Source of the DNA: Devosia oryzisoli
Lineage (GTDB): Bacteria > Pseudomonadota > Alphaproteobacteria > Rhizobiales > Devosiaceae
NCBI RefSeq assembly: GCF_014837245.1
Contig: NZ_JACYFU010000004.1
Location: 124,001 to 188,000 of the forward strand
Reading direction: 5' to 3'
DNA: 64,000 nucleotides
In this document: in pieces, positions 17,670-26,073 of the stretch
Layout: each line of letters starts with the position of its first letter
How positions within the stretch are numbered: the stretch's first letter is position 1
Notes under the pieces: generated by a model
Databases searched by the model: none
Told to the model about the DNA's origin: nothing
Seen by the model: only the letters and a program-made list of their open reading frames with translations
Translations under genes and position numbers: made by a program

Positions 17670-19885
17670 TCTGCCGCTCCCGGTATGGGGTTCATGACGG
17701 GGGTGACCCCGGCCCCGCGCTTTTGCGAGAGGGCCGCCATCACCTTGTCCCGCGCGCCGAAGAGCGCCACGGCGCCGTTGTTGAGCACCATGATCTTGTC
17801 CACGCAGTTGAGAAGCGATGGCCGCTGCGTGATCGTCACGACGGTGATGTTCTCCTCCTTGGCGTGCTTGAGTGCGCGCGCCAGCGCCAGTTCGCCCTGG
17901 CTATCGAGGTTGGAGTTGGGCTCGTCCAACACCACGAGGCGTGGGTTGCCCAGGAAGGCGCGGGCCAGTGCCACGCGCTGCTTTTGCCCACCCGAGAGCG
18001 GCGCGCCATCCCCAGCAACATAGGTTTCGTAGCCCTGCGGCAGCGTGGAAATCAGCTCGTGCACGTCGGCCAGCACCGCGGCATCGTAGATGGCGCGATC
18101 AGGGATATCGTCGCGCATGCGGGCAATATTGGCCTTGATGGTGCCGGGGAACAATTGCACGTCCTGCGGCAGATAGCCGACATTCTCGCCGAACTGCCGC
18201 TGGTCCCAGTTGCGCAGGTCCATGAGGTCCAGCCGGACACTGCCCGAGGTCGGGTGGACCGAGCCCACGAGCATCTTGCCGAGCGTCGTCTTGCCGGCCC
18301 CGGAGCTCCCGATGATCGCCATCGAGTCTCCCGGGTTGAGCGAGAAGCTGATGCCGTTGAGGATCACCTTCTTGTTGGGCGGCGGCACGAAGAGGACCCG
18401 CTCGACATCGAGGCGTCCTTGCGGCGATGGCAGGCGCAGGCGCGCGAAGTTGAGCGGCGAGTTCTGGAGTAGAGCCCGAACGCGGTCGAGAGCGGAGCGG
18501 GCCTGCACCACGCTGTGCCATCCCTCGATTGCGCCTTCGATGGGTCCCAGCGCACGGCCGGAAACAATGGACGCGGCAATCACCATACCGCCGGTGAGTT
18601 CGCCCGAGAGCGCAAGAAAGGCGCCCCAGCCGAGCAAGCTCACCTGGGTGAAGAGGCGCGTCGCCTTGGACATGGCGGCGAAGGCAATGTTGAGATCCTG
18701 CGCACGCACCTGTGCCTTCAGCGAGCCGGCCGTATCCTTTCCCCAGATGCGGACCACCTCGGGTATCATGGCCAGCGCATTGATGATCTGCGCGTTGCGC
18801 GACATCGACTCGAGGTGCGAATTGGCGCGGCTGAGATAGGAGTTCGCCTCCCCGAAGGGTTGCGCGGTGACCTTCTGGTTCAGGCGCGCGATGATGAGAA
18901 GCACCACAGAAGAGCCGATCACGATGAACCCCAGGTGCGGGTGGATCAGGTAGACCACCAGCACGAACAGGGGCGCCAGCGGCGCATCGAGCAAGGCCAA
19001 CAAGGTCCCCGAGGTCAGGAACGAACGGATGTGCTGCAGGTCCGCCAGTGTTTGATATTCCCTTCCGTTGCTGTTGAGCGACGCGCGCGCCGCGGCCGCC
19101 AGGACCGGCGCACCCAGTTGCACCTCGGCCTCCACGGCGGTGCGCATGAGGACGAGACGCCGCACCGCATCCAGCAGCACCTGCGCCACGATCGCCCCCA
19201 GCACGAAGACGGTCAGCATGACCAGCGTATCGAGCGAGCGGCTGGTCAGGACGCGGTCCGACATCTGGAAGAGGTAGATCGGCACGGCCAGCACGAGCAC
19301 ATTGACGAAGACCGTGAAAACCATGGCCAGGGCAAGGTTGCGCCGGACCGTGCCATAGGCGGCGTGATAGGCCTCGGCAAAGCTGACAGGCTTTACCCGC
19401 CGATGAAAGTTCGACCCGTTGTCATTCTGGGCGTCTGGAGGTGTGCGCCCTTTGCCCGCTGCCGGCTTGCCCTCCCGTCCAACGACCGCGGACACCGGCT
19501 CCTCAGCCAGCTTCGGCCCCCGGTCGACATCGATCACCTGTGCGATTGGCGAAGCGGAAGAGTCCACTTTCTCCCGCACCGGCATGCCCTGCCTGCTGGC
19601 CTCTGGCTCGATGATAACCTCCGCCTGTGCGGCCTTCATGGAATTGTCCGAGGCCGGCTGCTGCCGCTCCATAGCGTCGCGATCTTGCCGTGGGTCTTCG
19701 AACCATGGCGCCCCTCCTTCAGCTTGTGGTGCATCCGCCGACGTCTCGTTGGCCATCTCCGAAAGCGCCTCGGCGGCCATTTCGATCTGGTGCGCAAGAG
19801 TGTCCGCCTCGAGGGACTCGAGCGCCTCGCCCAGCTCTTCGGGCTGATGCTCCGGTTTGCGGGGATCTTCAGGAAAGGAGTTCAT
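17666..19885 (-). CDS. Type I secretion ABC exporter with extended N-terminus
   Basis: The 739-residue protein is a half-transporter: membrane segments from about residue 185 (NLALAMVFTVFVNVLVLAVPIYLFQMSDRVL), then an ATPase with Walker A GSSGAGKTTLGK, Q-loop GYLPQDVQLFPGT, signature LSGGQKQRVALARA and Walker B LVVLDEPNSNLD. PrtD/PrsD exporters are about 575 residues; the extra 165 N-terminal residues here are acidic, predicted soluble and without a C39 peptidase signature. The gene lies 9 bases downstream of a repetitive probable cargo gene and overlaps the adaptor gene. It should export those proteins and perhaps the RTX glycosidase at 3148-6627. Confidence 0.93.
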   Translation of the reverse strand: MNSFPEDPRKPEHQPEELGEALESLEADTLAHQIEMAAEALSEMANETSADAPQAEGGAPWFEDPRQDRDAMERQQPASDNSMKAAQAEVIIEPEASRQGMPVREKVDSSASPIAQVIDVDRGPKLAEEPVSAVVGREGKPAAGKGRTPPDAQNDNGSNFHRRVKPVSFAEAYHAAYGTVRRNLALAMVFTVFVNVLVLAVPIYLFQMSDRVLTSRSLDTLVMLTVFVLGAIVAQVLLDAVRRLVLMRTAVEAEVQLGAPVLAAAARASLNSNGREYQTLADLQHIRSFLTSGTLLALLDAPLAPLFVLVVYLIHPHLGFIVIGSSVVLLIIARLNQKVTAQPFGEANSYLSRANSHLESMSRNAQIINALAMIPEVVRIWGKDTAGSLKAQVRAQDLNIAFAAMSKATRLFTQVSLLGWGAFLALSGELTGGMVIAASIVSGRALGPIEGAIEGWHSVVQARSALDRVRALLQNSPLNFARLRLPSPQGRLDVERVLFVPPPNKKVILNGISFSLNPGDSMAIIGSSGAGKTTLGKMLVGSVHPTSGSVRLDLMDLRNWDQRQFGENVGYLPQDVQLFPGTIKANIARMRDDIPDRAIYDAAVLADVHELISTLPQGYETYVAGDGAPLSGGQKQRVALARAFLGNPRLVVLDEPNSNLDSQGELALARALKHAKEENITVVTITQRPSLLNCVDKIMVLNNGAVALFGARDKVMAALSQKRGAGVTPVMNPIPGAAE

Positions 19886-19894
19886 GGTCCGCCC

Positions 19895-21862
19895 TCACGT
19901 CAATACCGAGCCTACCGGGTCAAGACCCCCACCATCGGTGCCGCTGTGCGTGATGGCGTCGTCCATCGGATAGGCATCCAGATCGTCGTCGGGGATGATG
20001 AAGGCGATTGCCTCGTTGATGAGGGCATCGGGCCCTGCGTCATTGCTGCCGACGAGAATTTCGGACTGGATGAGAACGGCGTCCGAATACACCTGGCCGC
20101 CCGTATAGGCGTACTCACCCAGGCTATCGGCATCCAAAATTGCTGCCGTGTTGATTAGGGCGTTCTGGCCGGTCGAAATGTGCCAGTCGGCGTCCTCACC
20201 GCCGAGTTCACGCGCAGCGCTTTCGGCCGCCGCCACGAGATCTACATCGCCAACGACGTTCATCTGCTTGATGTAGTGGACATCGTAGACATTGCCGGTC
20301 ACGACGAGGACCGACAGGTCATCGAAGCCTTTGAACGCTCCGTCCTGGCCAAAACCCTCGGGCATGGTGCGGTCGCCGGCCGCAAGACGGTCGAGGGCCT
20401 CGAGGTAATGCGTCGGCAGACCGTCCAGCCAGTTCTGCGCCCCCACATTGGTGATGGAAGCGCCGTTGAACAGCAGGTTGCCGCTCGAGTCGGCCTCCCC
20501 GTTGGTGCGGCCAGAGACCGTGTCGGACATCCAGTCGTCGTCCAGCAGCACATTGATCTGCGAGATGATGTTGGCGTCGTAGAGATTGCCGCCGATCAGG
20601 ATGAGATCGTAGACCTGCCCAAGCTGGCTGAAGTCCACGATGTTGTGGGCGAGATTGGCGCCTGTGACGAATGACGACGAGGCGCCGGTATCCTGCAGCA
20701 CATGCACGTCGTTGTCGTAGATGAAGTTGGTCTGCACCAGCCACTGGGAAAAGATGAGGTCCCCGTCGACCACGGTCACGCTCCAGTGGGCGGGCGTAAG
20801 CCCCTCGTCCACACTGTCGCCAGGAGGCGCATAGGTCATGAGGAGGTTGGAAAAGGTCGCAACGTTATAGCTCTGCGATGCACCGATTGACGGAGCGGCA
20901 TCGCCGATCCGGTCGAGATCGCTGAGCGCATTGGATTGGATGATGGCATCGAGCTGATAGACGTCACCGGCGACAGCAATGACCCCGCCCAAAAGGCCGA
21001 GATTGCTGAACACTGCCGCGTTGAGAGCCAGATTGGCTCCGGCCTGCAGGGCAACGTCTCCCTCGTGGCCGGTCTCGTTGATCACCGCAGTCAGATGGTC
21101 CGCTTCAATCGGAGCCGGGGTGTCGATCGGCAGAAACGGCAGCGGCAGGACGTCATCGAGCAAAGGAACGTCCGAGACGCTTTCGCCATCAACGAAGCTA
21201 CCGGTCAGGCTGTGACCGCTGGCAACGACCGCGCCGCCCTCGGTGACCTCCGCCAGCACCTCGTGCGCCAGCGTAACCAGTTCGCCCAACTGCTCAGGAG
21301 TGTGGGGAAGCCCAACTGGGTCGAGCAGGTCGACCGCTTCCGCGCTGTCCGTCAGTTGCAGGAGCCGCAGCGAAATATGCGGATCAAGGACCGGCTCTGG
21401 CCCGCCCGAGAGGTTGAGCACGTCGTTGTCTTGAAGGCTGTGGGCCTGATTGACGATGTAGATGACCTGGCCGGGAAACGGCCCCTCCGGGGAGGCCGGC
21501 TCGCCCGGCTGGTGGTGCAGCCGCACTGGAGGCCAGTGCATGTGGGGGTCGAGCGGCCTGTCCCAGTCGTTGTTCAACGGGACATCGATGTCGGCTCGAA
21601 GCAGGGACAGCCCAACCGGCGACTCGCCGGTGGGGTGCCAGTCCTCCGGACGGTGCTCGACGCCGGGCAGGTATTCGCCGATGCGGTAAGACTGGTGCGG
21701 GTGGAGGCGCGCGCTGCGCAGCGGATCGGGGTCTTCCTCTTGCTCTTGCTGACGCCGAAAGGCATCGAGGTTGGCCCGCATCCGAGCCCCCTCCGAAGCG
21801 AGGTGCCACTGTCCGATGAAGTGGGAGATATTCTCGTCGTAGAGTGCGGAGTAGATGATCAT
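19895..21862 (-). CDS. Repetitive acidic protein, probable type I secretion cargo
   Basis: The 655-residue acidic protein has no signal peptide and no classic RTX nonapeptides. From about residue 130 it repeats two elements: a GANLAxNxAxFSxLG-like block (near 275, 328, 400, 564) and, after each, a GDVYxxxxIIxQxNxLxDxD block (near 299, 367, 424, 523, 588; a partial copy near 132). The hydrophobic-polar rhythm and regular Asp/Asn suggest a beta-solenoid or calcium-binding passenger. The stop is 9 bases before the exporter start, which strongly suggests it is exported by that system. I cannot name a family with certainty; function is unknown, adhesion or biofilm matrix being plausible. Confidence 0.75.
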   Translation of the reverse strand: MIIYSALYDENISHFIGQWHLASEGARMRANLDAFRRQQEQEEDPDPLRSARLHPHQSYRIGEYLPGVEHRPEDWHPTGESPVGLSLLRADIDVPLNNDWDRPLDPHMHWPPVRLHHQPGEPASPEGPFPGQVIYIVNQAHSLQDNDVLNLSGGPEPVLDPHISLRLLQLTDSAEAVDLLDPVGLPHTPEQLGELVTLAHEVLAEVTEGGAVVASGHSLTGSFVDGESVSDVPLLDDVLPLPFLPIDTPAPIEADHLTAVINETGHEGDVALQAGANLALNAAVFSNLGLLGGVIAVAGDVYQLDAIIQSNALSDLDRIGDAAPSIGASQSYNVATFSNLLMTYAPPGDSVDEGLTPAHWSVTVVDGDLIFSQWLVQTNFIYDNDVHVLQDTGASSSFVTGANLAHNIVDFSQLGQVYDLILIGGNLYDANIISQINVLLDDDWMSDTVSGRTNGEADSSGNLLFNGASITNVGAQNWLDGLPTHYLEALDRLAAGDRTMPEGFGQDGAFKGFDDLSVLVVTGNVYDVHYIKQMNVVGDVDLVAAAESAARELGGEDADWHISTGQNALINTAAILDADSLGEYAYTGGQVYSDAVLIQSEILVGSNDAGPDALINEAIAFIIPDDDLDAYPMDDAITHSGTDGGGLDPVGSVLT

Positions 21863-21951
21863 GACGTGTCTCCCCTAAAGGGCATCCGCCCGCACGGACG
21901 CCTGACCTGCGCGCGGACGCGCAGGTCGAGTTCGCTGAAAGCTTAGGGAAG

Positions 21952-22881
21952 TCAGGCTTCGGCGTCGTCGCCGCCCACGCTGGTGTAGTGGGTATCGCCA
22001 CCGACGATGCTGACGTCCACCGCGTTCTGCTGCAGGTTCGCGCCAAGCACGATATCCTGCGAGAAGGCATTGGAGGTCAGCTGGGCAGCGGCGCTGGACG
22101 CTGCCGAGGCGGCGATGTCGTCGCCGGCATCGATGCGCCACCCGGCACTGTCCTGATCATGACCACCGCGGCCGAACATGTCGTGTTCGGACCCGGCACC
22201 GCCTCCGCCGCCGATTCCGTCGCCGGCCGTCGCGGTACCGCCTGTAGCGGTCCAGGTGAGGTTGTACTCACCCGAGTTGTCCATGGTGACGTCGCGCATC
22301 ACGTCGTTGTCGACGAGATCGGCCACCTGGTTTACCGCAAAGGCGGAGTTGTTGTTGCCCGAGCCGAAGGCATCGTTGAAGATGTCCTCGAAGTTGACGT
22401 CGTCACCTGGATCGTAGCTGATCGAAGACCCATCGTCGGCCATGAAGATGTTGTCGAAGCTGACTTCCTTCATGTCGATATCGCCGAAGTCATTGTCGTC
22501 CGGCGTCCGCAGGTGATCTACATCGAGATCAAGGTCCACGTCCACGTCCACCTTCACGTCGGTGGTGTTGACGTTCTCGTTGTAGTTCAGGTTGCCGTTG
22601 GCATTGAGGTTACCGTTCAGGTTGCCATTCAGATTGCCATTGAGGTTGTCGTTCTCACTGGACGAGTGCTGCCACTGGCCCTGGCCCTGATCCTGGTCCT
22701 GCTTTTGGTCCTGATCCTGGTCCTGCTTCTGGTCCTGGTCCTGGTCCTGATCCTGCTTCTGGTCCTGGGCCTGCAGTTCGGCCTGTAGCTGGGCCTGAAG
22801 TTCGGCCTGGAGCTGGGCCTGGTCCTGATCCTGGGACGGATCGATGGGGTTTGGCTGGTTATGGTGCCTATAGCGGGTCAT
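21952..22881 (-). CDS. Low-complexity Gln/Asp and Asn/Leu repeat protein, probable secreted partner
   Basis: The 309-residue protein starts MTRYRHHNQPNPIDPSQ. It then has a Q-D/Q-x repeat region (residues 17-70, QDQDQKQDQ type), an N-L-N-G repeat (78-102), an alternating V-D/L-D stretch (112-124) and an acidic Gly/Asn-rich C-terminal half. Near residue 280 it carries GANLQQNAVDVSIVGGDTHY, resembling the GANLxxN block of the next gene's product. GGAGG lies 5 bases before the ATG at 22881, so the in-frame start further upstream was not used. It has no signal peptide. It is first in the secretion operon; export by the same ABC system is inferred. Confidence 0.72.
   Translation of the reverse strand: MTRYRHHNQPNPIDPSQDQDQAQLQAELQAQLQAELQAQDQKQDQDQDQDQKQDQDQDQKQDQDQGQGQWQHSSSENDNLNGNLNGNLNGNLNANGNLNYNENVNTTDVKVDVDVDLDLDVDHLRTPDDNDFGDIDMKEVSFDNIFMADDGSSISYDPGDDVNFEDIFNDAFGSGNNNSAFAVNQVADLVDNDVMRDVTMDNSGEYNLTWTATGGTATAGDGIGGGGGAGSEHDMFGRGGHDQDSAGWRIDAGDDIAASAASSAAAQLTSNAFSQDIVLGANLQQNAVDVSIVGGDTHYTSVGGDDAEA
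22600..22830 (-). repeat. Coding tandem repeats (6-bp and 12-bp units)
   Basis: Between about 22676 and 22830 a degenerate 6-base unit (CTGGTC/CTGATC/CTGCTT) is repeated more than 20 times, and at 22600-22650 a 12-base unit (GTTGCCATTCAG type) about five times. Both stay in frame and encode Gln-Asp and Asn-Leu-Asn-Gly runs. Such arrays can vary in copy number between strains. Confidence 0.85.
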
Positions 22882-23349
22882 GATGACCTCCACTGTCTGC
22901 GCGACCTGCAGGACCCCAGTCATTTCCAAAGGGTCATATGCCAGGGTCGCCGATGTTACCGGCCTCAAGAGACAGGGCGACAGCCGTCCGTACGCCGTGA
23001 GGCGCCGGAAAGAGTGTGCGCTTTCTCGTCAGGTCGTGGGCGGGTGACCGTCCTTCTCAGCGAAGGATAAACGGCCGGCGGAGCCTTGCGGCGCCGTCAC
23101 TCCAGGGCCCACCTGGAGCCCGTTGATCGAATGCCGATTGCGCGCTGAAGTTAAGTCGCCAGTTGGAGCTAGCTCACCAAGCACATTGCACATGATCAAA
23201 ATATTGACTTTAATCAATTCATGGACCCCCGAAACAGCTAGAATAGCAATATTCGATCTAGTTCAAATGCAGGCAGACCTATAGTTATAGGACAGCGGAC
23301 GTGACCTAATCACGAGCTATAGATCGTCGTTTTTGCAAGGGAACGGCAA
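22882..23349. promoter_or_regulatory. Divergent intergenic region between secretion operon and LuxR gene
   Basis: This 468-base gap is clearly more AT-rich on its right side. It holds short palindromes: GAGCTAGCTC at 23166-23175, ATTGA-N6-TCAAT at 23203-23218, GAATA-N4-TATTC at 23241-23254 and CTATA-N2-TATAG at 23279-23290. I see no convincing gene. It must contain promoters in both directions; the palindromes are candidate regulator sites but none is proven. Confidence 0.5.
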
Positions 23350-24072
23350 ATGAAATCCGATGGCGATCAAGACGATAGCATGTCGACCGAAGGCAATGGT
23401 CGGCCCAAGATCATCTTCAAGGTGAGGGAAGACCTAGTCACGCGGGCCTTGGTGCGGGCAATCGCGGACTGTCACCTCGATTACGAGGTCCGACTGGTGC
23501 AGCGCCTTCCGGAAGGCGAAGAAGGCGTTCACCTGGTGGCCTGTCAGGTCAACCGGGATAGCGACATAAGAACATGCGTGCAGAAGGCCCGCGATGTGTT
23601 TCCCGAGGCCATCGTCGTACTCCTCGTGGAGGGGCAATGCCTCAACTTTGCCATTGTGGAGGATCTGGTGGGAGCCGGGGTGCTGCAAGGCGTGATGCCT
23701 GTTCACCTGCCGCTTTCGGTGTGGCTGGCCGCCTTCGGCCTCCTGCTCAACGGCGGCGTCTACCTGCCGCCGGACTATTTTCTCCATCGCAAGGCGGCCG
23801 CTTCTCCTCCGATCGCCGTCGCCGAGCCGGCGGGCCCGCCCCAGAGAAGCGGCATGGGGGGCGACTTGACCCGGCGAGAGCAGGAAGTCTTGGGGTTCCT
23901 CTCCATGGGGTTTCAGAACAAGATCATCGCCTCGCGGATGAATCTGTCGGAATACACGGTCAAGATCCACGTCCACAACATCATCCACAAGCTCAAGGTG
24001 CATAACCGCACCCAGGCCGCCGCCATGTGGCTGGGCAAATCGTCTCCCCAGCCGGGTCACCTGGAGCACTAG
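23350..24072 (+). CDS. LuxR-family regulator with degenerate receiver domain
   Basis: The 240-residue protein ends in a GerE-type helix-turn-helix (LTRREQEVLGFLSMGFQNKIIASRMNLSEYTVKIHVHNIIHKLKVHNRTQAA, residues 175-228). Residues 20-145 have the strand-helix pattern of a receiver (IIFKVREDLVTRALVRAI, AIVVLLVEG, GVLQGVMPVHLPLSVWLAAF), but I see no phospho-acceptor Asp at the expected third strand. It may therefore respond to protein contact or a ligand. It is divergent from the secretion operon and is the obvious candidate regulator. The following gene starts 3 bases after its stop. Confidence 0.85.
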   Translation: MKSDGDQDDSMSTEGNGRPKIIFKVREDLVTRALVRAIADCHLDYEVRLVQRLPEGEEGVHLVACQVNRDSDIRTCVQKARDVFPEAIVVLLVEGQCLNFAIVEDLVGAGVLQGVMPVHLPLSVWLAAFGLLLNGGVYLPPDYFLHRKAAASPPIAVAEPAGPPQRSGMGGDLTRREQEVLGFLSMGFQNKIIASRMNLSEYTVKIHVHNIIHKLKVHNRTQAAAMWLGKSSPQPGHLEH

Positions 24073-24074
24073 CC

Positions 24075-24557
24075 ATGCTGGCCGCCCTCAATCAGACGCT
24101 TCTGCTGGTTGGGCGCATGAACTATGTCTGGACCAACACCGAGAGCCTCTTCATCTACCTGATCGCCCAGTTGATGGGGACCAGCAAACAGGCTGCCATC
24201 GTCGTCTTTCTGACCCTCAACACGACCCGGGCCCGGCTGGACCTCATCACGCGCCTGGCCAAGCTGCCGAGTACGCAACCGGAGGACCGCACCGCGGTGC
24301 TGGCGTTTGCCGAGCGGCTGGGCCGGGAGAGCGGGGTTCGCAACAAGCTCAACCACTGCATCTACTCGTTCGACGAAACAGGCGCTGCAAGTACCCAGTT
24401 GATGCGCATCGCCGATGTTGGAGATGACGTGCGCTACGGCAAGGTCGAGCTACTCGATGATACTGAACTCCAGCGCCTCAATGCGGCGATCGAACGCATA
24501 GCCGCCGTCAACCGCGACATCTGGGCCTATATCCGCAGCCACGGCATCACCCCCTAG
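24075..24557 (+). CDS. Conserved alpha-helical protein of unknown function
   Basis: The 160-residue product looks wholly alpha-helical and soluble. It begins with a helix MLAALNQTLLLVGRMNYVWTN and has VVFLTLNTTRARLDLITRLAKL in the middle. Residues near 94 read GVRNKLNHCIYSF, an R-x4-H motif of the kind found in HEPN domains, but other HEPN features are not clear. GGAG lies 8 bases before the ATG, and the gene is 3 bases after the LuxR-type regulator, so the two are cotranscribed. No function can be assigned. Confidence 0.7.
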   Translation: MLAALNQTLLLVGRMNYVWTNTESLFIYLIAQLMGTSKQAAIVVFLTLNTTRARLDLITRLAKLPSTQPEDRTAVLAFAERLGRESGVRNKLNHCIYSFDETGAASTQLMRIADVGDDVRYGKVELLDDTELQRLNAAIERIAAVNRDIWAYIRSHGITP

Positions 24558-24663
24558 TTCCAAATGGCTAGCCTGCTAGCTTGACCGGGCGATACCCGAG
24601 GTACCCCGGCCTTGCTAGCCTCTTCGAGCAAGCAGGAAAGGCGGGCCAGGAAAGGCGGGTATC

Positions 24664-25962
24664 GTGATCGTCGATCTCATTGACACGTTCGAGCAACTGG
24701 ACCGGGCAGCGGGGGAGTGGGAGGCCGTCTATCGCGCCGATCCTCACGCCCGATACTTCGTCTCTTTCCGCTTCCTGCGCGACTGGCTCCAATCCTTCGA
24801 CAGCCACTGGTTCGTCCTGGCCGCCAAGCCCGCCCCGAAATCCTCTTACGAGGCCTTTCTGCCGCTACGCCTGCGCACCTACGCCCGCCCCGATGGCCGA
24901 TGCGTTTCCGAAATCCTCATGGCAGGCAATTACGGCGCCGACTACACGGGCCTGGTGGCCCTGCCCGACCGCGCCAGATCCGCCATCCCGGCCCTGGCAC
25001 GGTCGCTGAAGCTTATGCACTGGAGCCGGCTCAACCTCGACTACGTGCCAGCCGACGACATGCGCTATCGGCAGTTGCTGGCGCACTTCAAGGAGCCCGG
25101 CTTTCGGCTGGACAGCGAAGTGCGGGTCAACCAGCGCGACAACGTCAACAACCTCGTCTGCCCCACGCTCGAGCTTGCCCCCACATGGGAGGGGTATCTC
25201 GAGACGTTGAGCGCCAACATGCGGCAAAAACTGCGCAAGCTGCTGCGCCAGGTGGAGGCGGACCCCAGTCTCAGCATTACGCAGCCGACGGCCGCGACAA
25301 TCAGTGCCGACATCGAGGCGATGAATGCGCTGTGGCTTGCCCGCTGGGCCGAGCGCAAGGGGACGGAACGGGCCCATCGCATCCTGGCGACAAACCGGCA
25401 ATTGTTGCTGGACGCCTTTGGGCGCGGCGACCTGTTCATGCCCGTTCTGCGCAAGGACGGCATCATGGTGGCGGCCTTGGCAACGCTTGTCGATCCGTTG
25501 AAAAAGGCTGCCCTCTTTTACATGACGGGCCGCGACGAGAGCTTCGAGGGTCCCGCCCCCGGGCTGCTGCTCCACGCTCATTCCATCCGCAGCCTGATCG
25601 GAGAGGGCTTCCGCACCTACGACTTCCTCCGCGGAGACGAACCGTACAAGCTCCTGTTCGGCCCCAGGATGCAGCACCTGCAATGTCTTCGGATTGCCAC
25701 CCGCAGCGGCCTCAATCTCGGCGACCGGCTGGAGAGCCGCGCCATCAGGTCCGCCCTGACGCTGGCAACAGTGGCCCATCGCAAGGGCCGCTTTCGCCAG
25801 GCCGCGGCCGGCTACACGCAAATCCTGGCGACGAACCCCAACGACGCCGATGCGCTCTACCGCTACGCCCAGTTGCTGGACAAGGTCGGACAGGCCGACC
25901 ACGCCCGGCTCCTCCTGCGCCGCGCCGCTTACGCCCGAACCCGCACCCGGGCCGACGGATAA
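24664..25962 (+). CDS. GNAT-fold (CelD/BioF2-like) acyltransferase with C-terminal TPR
   Basis: The 432-residue protein matches the CelD/BcsL-type acetyltransferase pattern: a first half with YFVSFRFLRDWLQSF and FLPLRLRTY, then ANMRQKLRKLLRQVEADPSLSI, ALWLARWAERKG and the second GNAT-like domain with FYMTGRDESFEGPAPGLLLHAHSIRSLIGEGFRTYDFLRGDEPYKLLF. Residues 375-425 form about one and a half TPR units (AAGYTQILATNPNDADALYRYAQLLDKVG). Relatives are found near cellulose and exopolysaccharide genes. The GTG start is used because no ATG fits. The substrate is unknown; modification of a cell-surface glycan is a reasonable guess. Confidence 0.8.
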   Translation: MIVDLIDTFEQLDRAAGEWEAVYRADPHARYFVSFRFLRDWLQSFDSHWFVLAAKPAPKSSYEAFLPLRLRTYARPDGRCVSEILMAGNYGADYTGLVALPDRARSAIPALARSLKLMHWSRLNLDYVPADDMRYRQLLAHFKEPGFRLDSEVRVNQRDNVNNLVCPTLELAPTWEGYLETLSANMRQKLRKLLRQVEADPSLSITQPTAATISADIEAMNALWLARWAERKGTERAHRILATNRQLLLDAFGRGDLFMPVLRKDGIMVAALATLVDPLKKAALFYMTGRDESFEGPAPGLLLHAHSIRSLIGEGFRTYDFLRGDEPYKLLFGPRMQHLQCLRIATRSGLNLGDRLESRAIRSALTLATVAHRKGRFRQAAAGYTQILATNPNDADALYRYAQLLDKVGQADHARLLLRRAAYARTRTRADG

Positions 25963-26073
25963 GCGCAAAGCATTTGCGCCCAGCCCGCATGATCCACGAA
26001 GCCTGGTGAACCGTGTCCCGGCGTCGCTGAAAATTGGCGCTGAACCGGACGGGGCGCTGGATGTTGTTGATGC

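Noticed and set aside
22600..22830. Regular short repeats as a possible CRISPR array
   Set aside because: Units are 6 and 12 bases, contiguous without spacers, in frame and coding; no cas genes are present.
24075..24557. A HEPN toxin of a toxin-antitoxin pair
   Set aside because: Only the R-x4-H motif fits; there is no partner nucleotidyltransferase or small antitoxin, and the upstream gene is a LuxR-type regulator.
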